A DNA stretch of 64,000 nt from Bacillus sp. SJS (GCF_000732485.2 NZ_JAQV02000017.1:1-64000), one strand, 5' to 3'. Shown: positions 14,046 to 23,408, counted from the stretch's first letter. Notes: generated by a model not told the origin, from the sequence alone. Numbers and translations: made by a program.

Positions 14046-15065
14046 TCTGTTCTCCGCTAATTGCATAAACAAACGGCTGAGTTTAGAAATTCTTGCGCCT
14101 TCAATTTCAGGTTCATCAAATTTCATGGGTTTAGAGTTAATTTCATAAATATAGAGGTTTCCGTTTTGATCAACACCTGCATCAATCGAAAATTCTCCGA
14201 TAAGTCCGTAGCGATCTGACAGTGCTTTGCCAGCGGTTTCCGTGATGAAATGGAGCTGATCCATATCTATCCTATTCTCAACAAATCGGAAAGGAACGAT
14301 TTGCCCTCCAGCAGGTACATGAGTAGTCAGATTCTGCTTTTTGGATGCACGCACTCCGGTTCCAACGAGAACGTGGGTCGTTCCATTCAAAATTCCGAGC
14401 AGCCGCAGGTCATATTTTTGTCCGTTTAGTAAATCAGAATCAATCGACTGCTGAACGATGACAGGAATATCAGAAATTTGATCCCACACTTCCCTAATCG
14501 TAGATTGATGGGGGGGAACCTCGATGGACTCCGATATCACATTCTGACCGCCCAAAGCGGTTACTTTCATGATTCCTTTTCCTTTGCATTGGTTCACCGG
14601 TTTGATGTAAATCTGACCAAGCCGTGCTGTCCATTCCCGAAGTTCCTCTTCACTTTCAATTAGAGAGGTGATTGGAAGGAAGGGGCGGAGAAGGGGGATA
14701 TCAGACAGCGTATTCCAGATTTCCCATTTGTTAAAAAATGAAGGATTAAAGATTGGAATTTTTTTTTCCTTTAGCTTCTTTAGGCAATCTTCAGCTTTTA
14801 TTTCTGCGATTCTGGAGGGAATGCGATTATAGATTACGTCAGGGAGAGGAGCTTTCATTAATTGCCACTGGTGCTTTTCTGCAAAAAAACTGAAGCCCTC
14901 CGCGTATTTTTCCTTTATCCCCTCTGGAGTGACTACATAGCAGAGGCCACCAAGCCTTGAAACCTCTCCGATTAGTTTCTTAAAATAAAACTCACTTCCA
15001 AAAAAGGTTCGGTTTTTTTTCCCTGGAGCTGTTAAAATGGCAATTCGCGGCTGTCCACTCGTCAT
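14037..15065 (-). CDS. YheC/YheD-family ATP-grasp protein, fourth gene of the cluster
   Basis: A 342-residue ATP-grasp protein of the YheC/YheD endospore coat-associated family. It has the family entry VIYNRIPSR, FFNKWEIWNTL near residue 110, the ATP-grasp lysine segment YIKPVNQCKGKGIMKV, the YDLRLLG strand, TTHVPAGG, and the metal-binding end YEINSKPMKFDEPE. The first 50 residues keep a short Rossmann-like start (PRIAILTAPG). ATP-grasp enzymes join a carboxylate to an amine or thiol, and the substrate here is unknown. It overlaps the gene upstream by four bases. Together with that gene it forms an extra pair not expected from B. subtilis, which has one yheC and one yheD. Confidence 0.82.
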   Translation of the reverse strand: MTSGQPRIAILTAPGKKNRTFFGSEFYFKKLIGEVSRLGGLCYVVTPEGIKEKYAEGFSFFAEKHQWQLMKAPLPDVIYNRIPSRIAEIKAEDCLKKLKEKKIPIFNPSFFNKWEIWNTLSDIPLLRPFLPITSLIESEEELREWTARLGQIYIKPVNQCKGKGIMKVTALGGQNVISESIEVPPHQSTIREVWDQISDIPVIVQQSIDSDLLNGQKYDLRLLGILNGTTHVLVGTGVRASKKQNLTTHVPAGGQIVPFRFVENRIDMDQLHFITETAGKALSDRYGLIGEFSIDAGVDQNGNLYIYEINSKPMKFDEPEIEGARISKLSRLFMQLAENRSF

Positions 15066-16432
15066 TGAACAATATCCTCAGGTGATTCAATCGACTTTTT
15101 CATCAGGAACATCGCATAATCTAAAAATTGTCTTCTGGAAAGCAAATCTCCGTCCTTTAGCTTTGGGTGGGAGAAGATGGATCGTCCTGGTTTGGAATTG
15201 GCTTCAAACAGCCAAATCTTCCCTGTCTGGTCCAGACCAAGGTCAAAGCCGATTTCCCCAATAAAGCCAGGAATATTTTCATCAATGTGCTCACTAAGCA
15301 AAATGGAGGACTCCGTTAAATTATGAAGTACGCGAATCCGTTCCTGCGGATCCTCAATCAGCTCTTCAAGAGTTTTAACAATCCCTCCGCTGTTTAAGTG
15401 GGTGGTCACGCTTCCCTTCCCGGCAATCTTAGCTGCGATCGCAGTGACACTCCATTCGCCCTTCGAATCTTTATTCGTATGAATGCGGAAATCAACTGCC
15501 TGATTATTCTGCCGGAAAAGCTCGATGCCCTGCTGCGCCAAGTATGAATCAAGTACTCTTCCGTTGAAGGAATGCTTGAAAAAGTGTTCAAGTGAAGGAT
15601 ATTTCCGCAGTTTATTTTGAAAGGCTTCATCTCTGTATTTACAGTAATAGCATTCCTCCTTCCGGCTGTACATGAGCTGAAACACGCCAAGACCGAGACT
15701 GCCGTTAGCGGGTTTTAAGTAAACACTTTTGTAGGAGCTCAGCATTTGTTCGATTTGCTCAAGAGTCGGTCCAAGGATGGTTTCTGGTAAAAACTCTTTC
15801 GCATCCGGAATACGGGAAAGGGTTTGATGAATATCCCATTTATTAAAGAATCCCGGATTAAACCATGGAATGCCGTATTCTTCGATTAAGCGCCGCTTAA
15901 CAAGCTTTAAAGCGTGATGATTTTCAGATTTTCGGTTCGGAAGGCGGTCATAAACAACATTCGGGATGGGAACCTCAAGCTCACTCCAGCCTTTTTGGCC
16001 GTATGTATAGCCCATCACGGTCCCGTTTTCCCAGTTAATGTGATGTGCTCCAAACACGACTGTGTACATGCCGGCTGTCTGATCCATGCTCATCATTTTC
16101 GCGAAAAATAGGGACCGCTCACCGACTGGCCTGAGGAGAGAATCGGTGAAGCCTGCTGTAAAAATACCGATTAGCGGCCCTAAATAAAGAATTCCATCAT
16201 GGATGAGCACCCGGGTTTTTCCTGGAAAGGGAAGCTTGAGTTTTTCAGCCATCGCTGGATGCACTCCAATTTCCCAGCCATTTTTCCCTGTTGCCTGTGA
16301 AGTGCATGGAAGGCAGAACGTTCCAAAGGCAGCATGGCTTACTTCTTCAAATACATCATGTCCGGACGGAAACACAAATTCCGGTCCGTTGTCTTCTTCA
16401 TTCAATAAATATAGCGAGTAGATATCGGACAT
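15062..16432 (-). CDS. YheC/YheD-family ATP-grasp protein, third gene (YheD-like, long)
   Basis: A 456-residue member of the same family. An N-terminal region of about 130 residues precedes the shared core. The core holds VVYDRLPNRKSE, FFNKWDIHQTLSR, LPETILGP, the lysine strand YLKPANGSLGLGVFQL, DFRIHTNKD, TTHLNSGG and the terminal EANSKPGRS. Length and the N-terminal extension make it YheD-like. It overlaps the downstream gene by four bases and is 24 bp from the upstream one, so the four genes read as one operon. All ATP-grasp landmark residues look intact, which suggests an active ligase rather than a structural relic. Confidence 0.84.
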   Translation of the reverse strand: MSDIYSLYLLNEEDNGPEFVFPSGHDVFEEVSHAAFGTFCLPCTSQATGKNGWEIGVHPAMAEKLKLPFPGKTRVLIHDGILYLGPLIGIFTAGFTDSLLRPVGERSLFFAKMMSMDQTAGMYTVVFGAHHINWENGTVMGYTYGQKGWSELEVPIPNVVYDRLPNRKSENHHALKLVKRRLIEEYGIPWFNPGFFNKWDIHQTLSRIPDAKEFLPETILGPTLEQIEQMLSSYKSVYLKPANGSLGLGVFQLMYSRKEECYYCKYRDEAFQNKLRKYPSLEHFFKHSFNGRVLDSYLAQQGIELFRQNNQAVDFRIHTNKDSKGEWSVTAIAAKIAGKGSVTTHLNSGGIVKTLEELIEDPQERIRVLHNLTESSILLSEHIDENIPGFIGEIGFDLGLDQTGKIWLFEANSKPGRSIFSHPKLKDGDLLSRRQFLDYAMFLMKKSIESPEDIVQ

Positions 16433-16456
16433 AACGGCATTCAGGCTCCTTTCAAT

Positions 16457-17554
16457 CTATTGCTCTTGATCGGCATTGGCGGTTTTAGCCAGCAGGTGCT
16501 TGCAGTATGCCAGCGGCGCTTCGTATAAGTTGTTCTTTTGGTCTGGCTGGGTTTGCATAATCAGCTGGCGTCCCGGCTTTGAATTCACATCCAGAATCCA
16601 AATAGACCCGTCTCTTGAATATCCAATATCTATACCAAGCTCAAATAACGAAGAGAAGGACTGTTCAAGAACAATCGGTAATTTTGAGAGAATCGTGCTG
16701 AGGTCGTCATGGAATAAATAAGCCTGGCGGCGCGATAGTCTTTGAAACCAATCTTCATAGGATAGTGCCTCACCTCCGCTTCCAAGGTTGGAAATAAACG
16801 ATCCCTGATAGCCGCGCCTGATCCCGCGGCCGCGTTCAGCCCAATTTCCGCTCCCATCCTTTTGCATCAAAATACGGATATCAAATGGATACCGGCTCCG
16901 GTCTGTGAGCTGAAGCAGCGGCTGAATGAGATAGGGAGATGTGGATTGTTTTAGAAACAGGTTCATCCAGATTTCGAATTCCTCAATGGAAGAGAATCCC
17001 TTTGTTTTCTTATTTGCACCGTTATGATAAACCGCTTCAATGGTTTTCCCGCTCAATGACAGGGCGATTATTCCCCGTCCCTGCGCCCCTTTTACAGGTT
17101 TCAGCATGCATTGCCGTTCCCTGAAAAGAAGGGGAAGTATGTCCTTAGCTGTATCAATCTGTGCGGTATCCGGTAAATAGAAGGAGAGGGTAGAATCTTT
17201 CATAATCGCCTGATGCACTGCCCATTTATCTGGCAAGCCTTTACCCAGAAATACGGTATCCGGTCTGTTTTTCAGCCATTCAGCGATTGGGCGGGACTTA
17301 GCCGAACGGTCGCCTTTGCTATAAAAGCAGCGATCATAAATAAAGGCTGGCAGCGGCTGAAGAGAAGGCTTCCATTCATCCTGTTCATATACAAATCCCT
17401 TTAATAGAGCAGTGCCGGGCTGAATGTCAGCAGGACAAAACCTGAACACAGTCAGTCCAAACGACCCGGCTCTTTTAGCAATTTCAGTGGAATACGATTT
17501 TTCTGCTTCCTGATGAAGCGTCATAAACCCAAGCACAGACTTCATTCTCTTCAC
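16457..17554 (-). CDS. yheC: YheC-like ATP-grasp endospore coat-associated protein
   Basis: A 365-residue protein, nearly the length of B. subtilis YheC (about 363). It has FIYDRCFYSKGDRS, LPDKWAVHQAIMK, FYLPDT, the ATP-grasp segment CMLKPVKGAQGRGIIAL, the strand FDIRILMQKDG, FISNLGSGGE and the end LDVNSKPGRQ. It overlaps its upstream neighbour (YheD-like, 453 aa) by four bases, reproducing the yheD-yheC order of B. subtilis, so this is taken as the ancestral pair. The proteins are described as spore coat-associated, and the reaction is unknown. ATG 17554 is coupled to the preceding stop. Confidence 0.85.
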   Translation of the reverse strand: MKRMKSVLGFMTLHQEAEKSYSTEIAKRAGSFGLTVFRFCPADIQPGTALLKGFVYEQDEWKPSLQPLPAFIYDRCFYSKGDRSAKSRPIAEWLKNRPDTVFLGKGLPDKWAVHQAIMKDSTLSFYLPDTAQIDTAKDILPLLFRERQCMLKPVKGAQGRGIIALSLSGKTIEAVYHNGANKKTKGFSSIEEFEIWMNLFLKQSTSPYLIQPLLQLTDRSRYPFDIRILMQKDGSGNWAERGRGIRRGYQGSFISNLGSGGEALSYEDWFQRLSRRQAYLFHDDLSTILSKLPIVLEQSFSSLFELGIDIGYSRDGSIWILDVNSKPGRQLIMQTQPDQKNNLYEAPLAYCKHLLAKTANADQEQ

Positions 17555-18912
17555 ACCCCATTCAGCTTACTTAAATAAATTCCATAGTCCACTACAGCCT
17601 TTGCAGACGGTCTAACCTTCATCTGTCCGGGAATATATTCACTGCTTTTGGAGGGCTTTGAATTAATTTCAATGAGCCAAAGCCGTTCATCCTGATCAAG
17701 GGTTAAATCAATTCCAAGCTCGCCATAGCAGCCATTTGAGTTCCTTTCAACCGCGAGGCAGATTTCCCGGGAAAGCTCAGCAAGCAAATTCCGGATGTTC
17801 CGCCCCTTTTTTACCCCATATAGCTCTTCGAGGATTTTTTTTACAGGAAATGCCGCACCGCCTTGATAGAGATTTGAAACGAACGTATTCTCGGATGACA
17901 CCCTAGCTGTCATAGAAGTGACCGCCCAGTCGTGATCATTCTTTTTATGGCAGAGGATGCGGAAATCCATTGGCTTACTATGATACGTAATGATTCGGAT
18001 CGTCTCCTGCAGCATATAAGGTTCCTTTGTGAGGCGGGGATACATGTGCCTGAACATTTCATCCGTATTTTTGAAAGAAGCAGCCGGGTCAATTGAAGAG
18101 GTATCATCCAGTAAATAGCCCTCATCCGTTTCCCTGATCCGGAAGATCTTTTTCCCTTGGCTGCCATAGATTGGCTTTACAAAAAAGTCAGTGTAGGAAG
18201 CAGTATACAATTCGTAATCCCGTTTAGAAGCAAGCTTTCTTGAAACCGGAACATAGGGGAGTAAAACGGGATCAGCCTCCAGCCATTGATGGACTTCCCA
18301 TTTGTTCAAAAAACGCTGATTAAAATAGGGAATATTGTGCTGCTGAAGTTCATCCGTGAATGCCGCAAACCGAACATCGAGCTCCGTTCTCCTTTGGTGA
18401 AGACGGTTATGCACAGCATTAGGAAAAGGCAAAAACGTCCTGACCCATTTTTCCTTATGCCGGACCCATCCGCTCACATGCTTATCCTTCCAGTCCTTCA
18501 ATGAAAAAAGATAAAAGAGATAGCCTTTTTCCTCGCAATAAGACGCGAGTTCTACACAATAATCCTCCATATTTCCAAGTGCAATGCTTTCTTTAGCAGA
18601 CCGGATATCTGTAAGCAGGGCAAATATGGGGCCAATCCTAATTCCTTCTGCTTCCATACAAATTGACCAGCTCTGTCCTCCCACTAGCCATTCCGGAACA
18701 AAAGCGGCCTCAAGAGCCGTTTTTGAAATGGAAAGGAAAAAACTCTTATCATCTATAATTACGAGGCGGACTTTGACTCTATTCCTTCCAATCGAAAGGA
18801 AGCTCCATCTGGGAGGTGAGAACTGGCCAAATCGATTAAGCAGTCCGCTGCTGATTCTTACGGAAGGTTCCGAATCCTCGTGAAAAAAAATATCGGTTTT
18901 CATCCATTTCAT
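17551..18912 (-). CDS. yheD: YheD-like ATP-grasp endospore coat-associated protein
   Basis: A 453-residue protein, the same length as B. subtilis YheD, and first gene of a four-gene operon. An N-terminal domain of about 130 residues (beta-rich, [19 protein letters not shown]...) is followed by the ATP-grasp core: [65 protein letters not shown] and [13 protein letters not shown]. The segment [14 protein letters not shown] lies before the last strand. It is divergent from yheB with a 115-bp gap. Its partner, encoded downstream with a four-base overlap, is YheC-like. Confidence 0.85.
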   Translation of the reverse strand: MKWMKTDIFFHEDSEPSVRISSGLLNRFGQFSPPRWSFLSIGRNRVKVRLVIIDDKSFFLSISKTALEAAFVPEWLVGGQSWSICMEAEGIRIGPIFALLTDIRSAKESIALGNMEDYCVELASYCEEKGYLFYLFSLKDWKDKHVSGWVRHKEKWVRTFLPFPNAVHNRLHQRRTELDVRFAAFTDELQQHNIPYFNQRFLNKWEVHQWLEADPVLLPYVPVSRKLASKRDYELYTASYTDFFVKPIYGSQGKKIFRIRETDEGYLLDDTSSIDPAASFKNTDEMFRHMYPRLTKEPYMLQETIRIITYHSKPMDFRILCHKKNDHDWAVTSMTARVSSENTFVSNLYQGGAAFPVKKILEELYGVKKGRNIRNLLAELSREICLAVERNSNGCYGELGIDLTLDQDERLWLIEINSKPSKSSEYIPGQMKVRPSAKAVVDYGIYLSKLNGV

Positions 18913-19027
18913 CGCAATCCCTCATTTGCCGAATGGCGTAACTAGACTTATAATTTGTTCTAGGCAGATGTCCTTATCAGCAGTTTATGGAGAAGACGAA
19001 AAGTATGTGAAGATATGGAGTGTTAGA

Positions 19028-20164
19028 ATGAGCGTGCTATGGACTTTTATTTTTATGATCGGTATTGGAGCCGCAATTGGCGGAATTACGAACCACCTTG
19101 CGATCCAAATGCTTTTCAGACCGTATAATCCGGTCTATGTATTCGGAAAAAGACTTCCTTTTACACCAGGCCTCATACCGAAAAGAAGAGACCAGATGGC
19201 TGAGCAGATGGGGAAAATGGTGATTGAACACCTTCTGACTGCAGAAAGCCTTAAAAAGAAAATCATCGATTCCTCTTTCGGACAAGCGCTGGAAAACTGG
19301 GCAGAAAAAATGGTGTTTGAATGGATGAATCAAAATCAGACAATCCTGGAGGTTTTAGAAAAAGCCGGAGTTGAAAAGGCAGATGAAAAAACGGAAAAGC
19401 TGATTGTTTCAATGATTGAAAGCAAGTGGAGAGAATTTGAAGCGGAAAGCCGGGAAAAAACGCTATCGCAAATGATGCCTCCAGCACTTGAAGCGAAGCT
19501 CGACGGAAAAGCAAAAGAGGTTGCCCATTATATCGTTCTATCAGGCATCCAGTATTTTGAAAGCTTCGAGGGAAGAAATCGCATTAAAAACATGATCGAT
19601 GATTTTCTTGCAGAACGCGGCCGCCTCGGCAGCATGATTCAAATGTTTACAGGCAATATGAATCTCTCTGAACTTGTACAGCCTGAGCTGATAAAGTTTT
19701 TGAAAAACGGGGAAACAGAGGCATTCATCTCCGACCTGATTACAAATGAATGGGAAAAAGCGAAGCAAATGAAATTCGGGGAAGTTCAAGAGAAGCTGAA
19801 AATGGATGAAGCTGCAGCTGAGCTGAAAAACCGTGCTATTCGCTCTCTTGGAATAAAAGACTGGTATGGAAAAACTGTATTTGATATGACAGCGCCATAC
19901 CATCATTCCATTCGCGAAACCTTTATCCCGAACATGGTTTCCATGGCAATCAGCGGTTTAACAAACAACATGGAAACTCTGATGAATCAACTCAACATCG
20001 AGCAGATCGTTAAAGAGCAGGTAGATACATTTTCCACTCAAAGACTCGAGCAAATGGTGTTATCTATAACAAGCAGCGAGCTGAAAATGATTACCTATTT
20101 AGGTGCTCTTCTCGGAGGACTAATTGGGATCATCCAGGCTTTTATCGCGGTATTTCAGGGGTAA
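19028..20164 (+). CDS. yheB: DUF445 membrane protein YheB
   Basis: A 378-residue DUF445 protein, matching B. subtilis YheB (about 377 aa). An N-terminal membrane helix is followed at once by the DUF445 signature [16 protein letters not shown] and [21 protein letters not shown] long, charged, mostly helical middle follows, and a second membrane helix closes the protein ([20 protein letters not shown]). This gives a membrane-tethered loop topology. The start at 19028 is chosen from GGAG seven bases upstream and the family length. An open frame extends to 18926 without ribosome binding site. Function is unknown. It is divergent from the yheD-yheC operon. Confidence 0.9.
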   Translation: MSVLWTFIFMIGIGAAIGGITNHLAIQMLFRPYNPVYVFGKRLPFTPGLIPKRRDQMAEQMGKMVIEHLLTAESLKKKIIDSSFGQALENWAEKMVFEWMNQNQTILEVLEKAGVEKADEKTEKLIVSMIESKWREFEAESREKTLSQMMPPALEAKLDGKAKEVAHYIVLSGIQYFESFEGRNRIKNMIDDFLAERGRLGSMIQMFTGNMNLSELVQPELIKFLKNGETEAFISDLITNEWEKAKQMKFGEVQEKLKMDEAAAELKNRAIRSLGIKDWYGKTVFDMTAPYHHSIRETFIPNMVSMAISGLTNNMETLMNQLNIEQIVKEQVDTFSTQRLEQMVLSITSSELKMITYLGALLGGLIGIIQAFIAVFQG

Positions 20165-20263
20165 TTATAAGGCGGGCCTCCGCCATCCATGAAAATCAGA
20201 TCGATTTCTGTTATAGTGGGTAGGGGTCCGAATCGAGGACCGAAATTAAAGGAGGGCGATCAC

Positions 20264-20614
20264 ATGTCAGAGAACCTTTACACAGAAGCCGGCAACCTGG
20301 AAAAAGCACTGCGCGAAAGCACAGAATACAAGCAGCTTAGAGCGCTTTATGATCAAGTGAACGCAGATGAAGCAGCAAAAAATATGTTTGATAACTTCCG
20401 TGACATCCAGCTGAAACTTCAGCAAAAGCAAATGTCCGGACAGGAAATCTCACAAGAAGAAGTGGACCAGGCGCAAAAATCGGTTGCACTTGTCCAGCAG
20501 CACCAAACCATCGCCCAGCTGATGGAAGCCGAACAGCGCATGAGCATGGTCATCGCCGAACTCAACAAAATCATTATGAAGCCGCTTGAAGACCTTTATG
20601 GTGCGGTGGAATAA
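20264..20614 (+). CDS. yheA: YlbF/YmcA-family protein YheA
   Basis: A 117-residue, almost entirely helical, soluble protein of the YlbF/YmcA (formerly DUF964) family. The sequence is rich in Gln, Glu and Lys (NLEKALRESTEYKQLRALYDQVN...FRDIQLKLQQKQ) and ends in a helix before EDLYGAVE. Relatives YlbF, YmcA and YaaT control RNase Y activity and development in B. subtilis; YheA itself has no settled role. ATG 20264 follows AAAGGAGGGCGATCAC, so a longer frame to 20189 is rejected. It lies 100 bp downstream of yheB in the same direction and is followed by a terminator. Confidence 0.9.
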   Translation: MSENLYTEAGNLEKALRESTEYKQLRALYDQVNADEAAKNMFDNFRDIQLKLQQKQMSGQEISQEEVDQAQKSVALVQQHQTIAQLMEAEQRMSMVIAELNKIIMKPLEDLYGAVE

Positions 20615-20627
20615 TCAATATAAGAAA

Positions 20628-20656
20628 ATCGCCTTCCTTGGAGGGCGTTTTTTTTT
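20628..20656 (+). terminator. Terminator of yheA
   Basis: A short CGCCTT/AGGGCG hairpin (with G-U pairing) is followed by nine T residues, 15 bp after the yheA stop codon. Confidence 0.7.
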
Positions 20657-20795
20657 GAATGGGTGCTTGGTGATTCTTGTACTAAGCCCTGCTGGAAGGG
20701 CTTAGTCAGCAAATAATGGTAAAAAGTCAGCAATTACGATTATCAGCAAAAAATCCGATCCACCCGTAATTTCCATCCTATTTTATTAAAAACCT

Positions 20796-21761
20796 CTATA
20801 TCTCCCCAAAAAGTTCATCCTTCACATACTCCAGCATCCGCCGCTGCACGTGCTCGGTCATTTCGTGAGCGGTGAAAGGATGAACCGCAAGCTTTTTACG
20901 GGATGAGATCCTATTGTAAACAGCAAGAATGCTTTCTGGAACACAGACCGGATCCTTTAATCCTACTTGTATGTGTACGGGGACCGTAATAGCATGAGCG
21001 TGATTCAGCACATCGAACATGCTCAGCGTATAGAGGATCTGACTGAGATGTTCAGGGTGTTTTTGGACAAAAGCAGCGGCTTCGCTAAGTGACCCGGAAG
21101 ATTTCATGATCCCTAGATCCATGTGACACATCCCGGGAAGAGCAGCAGATGCAAATTTTAATTTATCGCCGCTTAATGCAGCCGTCATCAGCGCAAGTCC
21201 GCCGCCCTGGCTGAGACCGGCAGTGAACAATCTGCCTCCGTCTACTCTGGGGTGGGAGGCAGCTGCATCCACCGCTCTTACTGCATCGATGACAATCGCA
21301 TGATAGTAGGAAGTCTCAGGATCCAAAATTCCTTGTGTAATCCAGCCGGACGTCATTCCGTATGAACTGGTCAAATGGTTTCCGGTTTTGCCTCCTTGCC
21401 CTCTTACATCCACTGCAAATACGGCGACCCCCAATAAAAGAAGAGCCGCGTGTTTTTCAGGCATGCCTTTGCTGTCCCCATATCCGTGAAAGACAATCGC
21501 GCAAGGCAGCTGCTCATCCTTTGCAAAACGGGGGATAAGGAGCTGGGCGTTCAGCGGCGTATCATCAAAGCCGTAAAAAACAGCAGGATAAATATCAACC
21601 GAAGGAAATAGATCAGCAGTCTGTGAAAAGCGTGCATCAACGGGCGTTTCCTTAAACTTTTCCAGATTCCTTTTCCAAAAAGCAGATAGGTTTTCCAGCG
21701 AAATTGTAGGCGCAGCTGAATAAGCCAAAAGCTGCTCGATCTGTTTTTCCAAAGCGTTCAT
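20796..21761 (-). CDS. Acetyl xylan esterase / cephalosporin-C deacetylase (CE7)
   Basis: A 321-residue alpha/beta-hydrolase of carbohydrate esterase family 7, which removes acetyl groups from xylo-oligosaccharides and related esters. It shows the CE7 landmarks: HGYGDSKG near the oxyanion site, the RGQGG segment (VDVRGQGGKTGN), the nucleophile elbow GLSQGGG, the Asp in VGLKDPVCVP and the catalytic His in FTAHEMTEH. The length matches B. subtilis Cah (318 aa). There is no signal peptide, so it acts in the cytoplasm on imported acetylated sugars. ATG 21761 follows GGAAGGTGG. It stands alone, transcribed away from ssuD. Confidence 0.9.
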   Translation of the reverse strand: MNALEKQIEQLLAYSAAPTISLENLSAFWKRNLEKFKETPVDARFSQTADLFPSVDIYPAVFYGFDDTPLNAQLLIPRFAKDEQLPCAIVFHGYGDSKGMPEKHAALLLLGVAVFAVDVRGQGGKTGNHLTSSYGMTSGWITQGILDPETSYYHAIVIDAVRAVDAAASHPRVDGGRLFTAGLSQGGGLALMTAALSGDKLKFASAALPGMCHMDLGIMKSSGSLSEAAAFVQKHPEHLSQILYTLSMFDVLNHAHAITVPVHIQVGLKDPVCVPESILAVYNRISSRKKLAVHPFTAHEMTEHVQRRMLEYVKDELFGEI

Positions 21762-21830
21762 TGTTTACCACCTTCCTATCACCATGTTTCTCGCTGAAAA
21801 CTGAATTTCCTGCTTTTTCAGATTGTTTAC

Positions 21831-21860
21831 TTGACGTATCGGAATTATCAACTTTACAAT
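21831..21860 (+). promoter_or_regulatory. Promoter upstream of ssuD
   Basis: TTGACG at 21831-21836 and TACAAT at 21855-21860 are separated by 18 bp. The predicted RNA starts near 21867 and runs straight into the hairpin at 21896-21933, before ssuD. Confidence 0.6.
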
Positions 21861-21895
21861 AGTTCTATAGAATAAAAGGTTAATGAGAGAACTGA

Positions 21896-21933
21896 AAACC
21901 CCCGCCTTCACACATTTATAAGCAGGGGTTTTT
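21896..21933 (+). terminator. Leader terminator between promoter and ssuD
   Basis: AAACCCCCGC (21896-21905) pairs with GCAGGGGTTT (21922-21931) with one mismatch, followed by a short T run. No plus-strand gene ends here, so the hairpin sits in the ssuD leader and may act as an attenuator. A 12-codon frame with a poor ribosome binding site (ATG 21883 to TAA 21921) ends inside the hairpin loop. Confidence 0.5.
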
Positions 21934-22019
21934 GCATTGCAGGGTCATGTCCTTGCGGTAAAAATCATATTTTTATAGAGAAACAGGCAGTTCTCATCAG
22001 TGAGAGAAAGGGGTACATC

Positions 22020-23075
22020 ATGAATTTATTCTGGTTTTTTCCAACAGCTGGAGACGGCCATTATTTAGGAACACGTGCGGGAGAAAGAAAACCTGAGATT
22101 ACCTACTTAAAGCAAATTGCAAGTGCATTGGACAACCTTGGATATGATGGTGCTTTATTACCGACAGGGGCAAATTGTGAGGATTCGTGGGTAACCGCTT
22201 CCTACCTCGCCTCTGTCACAAATAAATTAAAATTTCTGATTGCCCTCAGGCCTGGTCTCATGTCTCCAACCCTGTCTGCAAGAATGTCTGCAACCTTCGA
22301 CCATTTTTCAGACGGCCGCCTTCTTTTGAATGTTGTGACAGGCGGTGACCCTGCAGAGCAGGCAGGGTTTGGCAGCTACCATAGCCACGATGAACGATAT
22401 GAAGTAACGGATGAGTATTTGGATATTTGGAGAAAAGTAATGGAAGGCAATCAAGTAGATTACAAAGGGAAACATCTGGAGGTAACGGGTGCTCATATAC
22501 CGGAGCTGCCTGTACAGAAGCCGTATCCACCGCTATATTTCGGCGGATCATCTCCAGCAGGGAAAGCGGTTGGAGCGAAACATGCGGATGTTTACCTGTT
22601 ATGGGGTCAGCCGCCGAATCAAATTAAAGCAAAAATTCAAGAGATGAAGAAGTTGGCAGCTGCTGTAGGACGAACACTCACCTTTGGTATTCGGCTGCAT
22701 GCAATTGTCAGAGAAACGGAACAGGAAGCATGGGATGCTGCTGAACGGCTGATCAGTCATGTAGATGATGCAACCATCCGGGCTTTCAAGGAGCGTCATG
22801 CTTCCTTCGATTCAGTTGCTCAGCGAACGCAATCTTCTCTGCACGGCGGCTCCAAACTGCGGGACAATCTCGAAATTTCTCCTAATCTATGGGCTGGAAT
22901 TGGGCTCGCACGCGAAGGAGCGGGAACAGCAATCGTCGGCGACCCTGACATTGCAGCAGAACGGATGAGAGAATACGAGGAGGCTGGTGTGGATACATTC
23001 ATACTATCCGGTTATCCTCATCTGGAAGAAGCCTATCGATTCGCAGAGCTTGTGTTTCCGAAACTTAATAAATAG
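22020..23075 (+). CDS. ssuD: FMNH2-dependent alkanesulfonate monooxygenase SsuD
   Basis: A 351-residue bacterial-luciferase-like TIM-barrel enzyme. It splits alkanesulfonates with FMNH2 and O2 into aldehyde and sulfite, giving sulfur when sulfate is scarce. Typical SsuD segments are the N-terminal FWFFPTAGDGHYLGT, ALLPTGANCEDSW, FLIALRPGLMSPTLSARM, LLLNVVTGGDPAEQ, YLLWGQPP and the C-terminal DTFILSGYPHLEEAY. No ssuABC transporter or flavin reductase gene is nearby, so the gene is an orphan here. ATG 22020 follows AGAAAGGGG. A terminator-like hairpin in the leader suggests regulated expression; no S-box or T-box signature was recognised. Confidence 0.9.
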   Translation: MNLFWFFPTAGDGHYLGTRAGERKPEITYLKQIASALDNLGYDGALLPTGANCEDSWVTASYLASVTNKLKFLIALRPGLMSPTLSARMSATFDHFSDGRLLLNVVTGGDPAEQAGFGSYHSHDERYEVTDEYLDIWRKVMEGNQVDYKGKHLEVTGAHIPELPVQKPYPPLYFGGSSPAGKAVGAKHADVYLLWGQPPNQIKAKIQEMKKLAAAVGRTLTFGIRLHAIVRETEQEAWDAAERLISHVDDATIRAFKERHASFDSVAQRTQSSLHGGSKLRDNLEISPNLWAGIGLAREGAGTAIVGDPDIAAERMREYEEAGVDTFILSGYPHLEEAYRFAELVFPKLNK

Positions 23076-23085
23076 CGTTATTGCT

Positions 23086-23113
23086 AAAAAACCCGCAGCA
23101 CTGCGGGTTTTTC
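23086..23113 (+). terminator. Terminator of ssuD
   Basis: A near-perfect hairpin AAAAACCCGCAG/CTGCGGGTTTTT with a 2-nt loop plus T run, 11 bp after the stop codon. Confidence 0.85.
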
Positions 23114-23154
23114 TTTAGTCTGAGTTAAAAGATGGCAGCGCTACAGAAAGCCTC

Positions 23155-23201
23155 TTGTCAAAATCAGGAACGCTTGCGATAATAAATGTAAGTGCTTACA
23201 T
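23155..23201 (+). promoter_or_regulatory. Promoter and cre-like sites of sugar cassette 1
   Basis: TTGTCA (23155-23160) and GATAAT (23178-23183) are spaced 17 bp. A cre-like ATGTAAGTGCTTACA (23186-23200; one mismatch, the central C) overlaps the start-site region, and AACGCTTGC inside the spacer resembles another cre half. The arrangement is conserved at cassette 2, which supports function as a CcpA-repressed promoter. Confidence 0.65.
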
Positions 23202-23216
23202 AACTACCTTGGAAAA

Positions 23217-23229
23217 TTAACTTAATTAA
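23217..23229 (+). promoter_or_regulatory. Candidate ROK operator, cassette 1 leader
   Basis: TTAACTTAATTAA, the near-inverse of the TTAATTAAGTAA element found upstream of both binding-protein genes and, less completely, the second ROK gene. It lies about 35 bp downstream of the predicted promoter. Confidence 0.45.
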
Positions 23230-23313
23230 CGAAGGGGGATCGGCGGAACATTAAATCGATATGATTGGCAAGAGACATTTCATTTTCGGATGGCCAATTT
23301 TTCTTTTGACAAT

Positions 23314-23408
23314 GTTAAGCTTTATGTTGATTAATTTACACCTGTTGATTGATCGGAAAGTGAACGCCTGCCAGCTGCAAAATCAACAGCCAAAGTTAAC
23401 AGTGCCTT
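23314..23408 (-). repeat. ~95-bp dispersed hairpin repeat, copy 2 (inverted)
   Basis: On the minus strand this reads like the copies at 11219-11311 and 28152-28245, with core GCAGGCGTTCACTTTCCG and CTGTTGATTTT/AATCAACAG ends. It sits in the long leader between the cassette 1 promoter and its ROK gene. The 81-codon frame across it is an artefact. Confidence 0.75.

Noticed and set aside
21760-22019. S-box (SAM) or T-box riboswitch before ssuD
   Set aside because: Neither the conserved S-box core nor a T-box (GGTGGNACCGCG) word is present; only a promoter and one hairpin were found.
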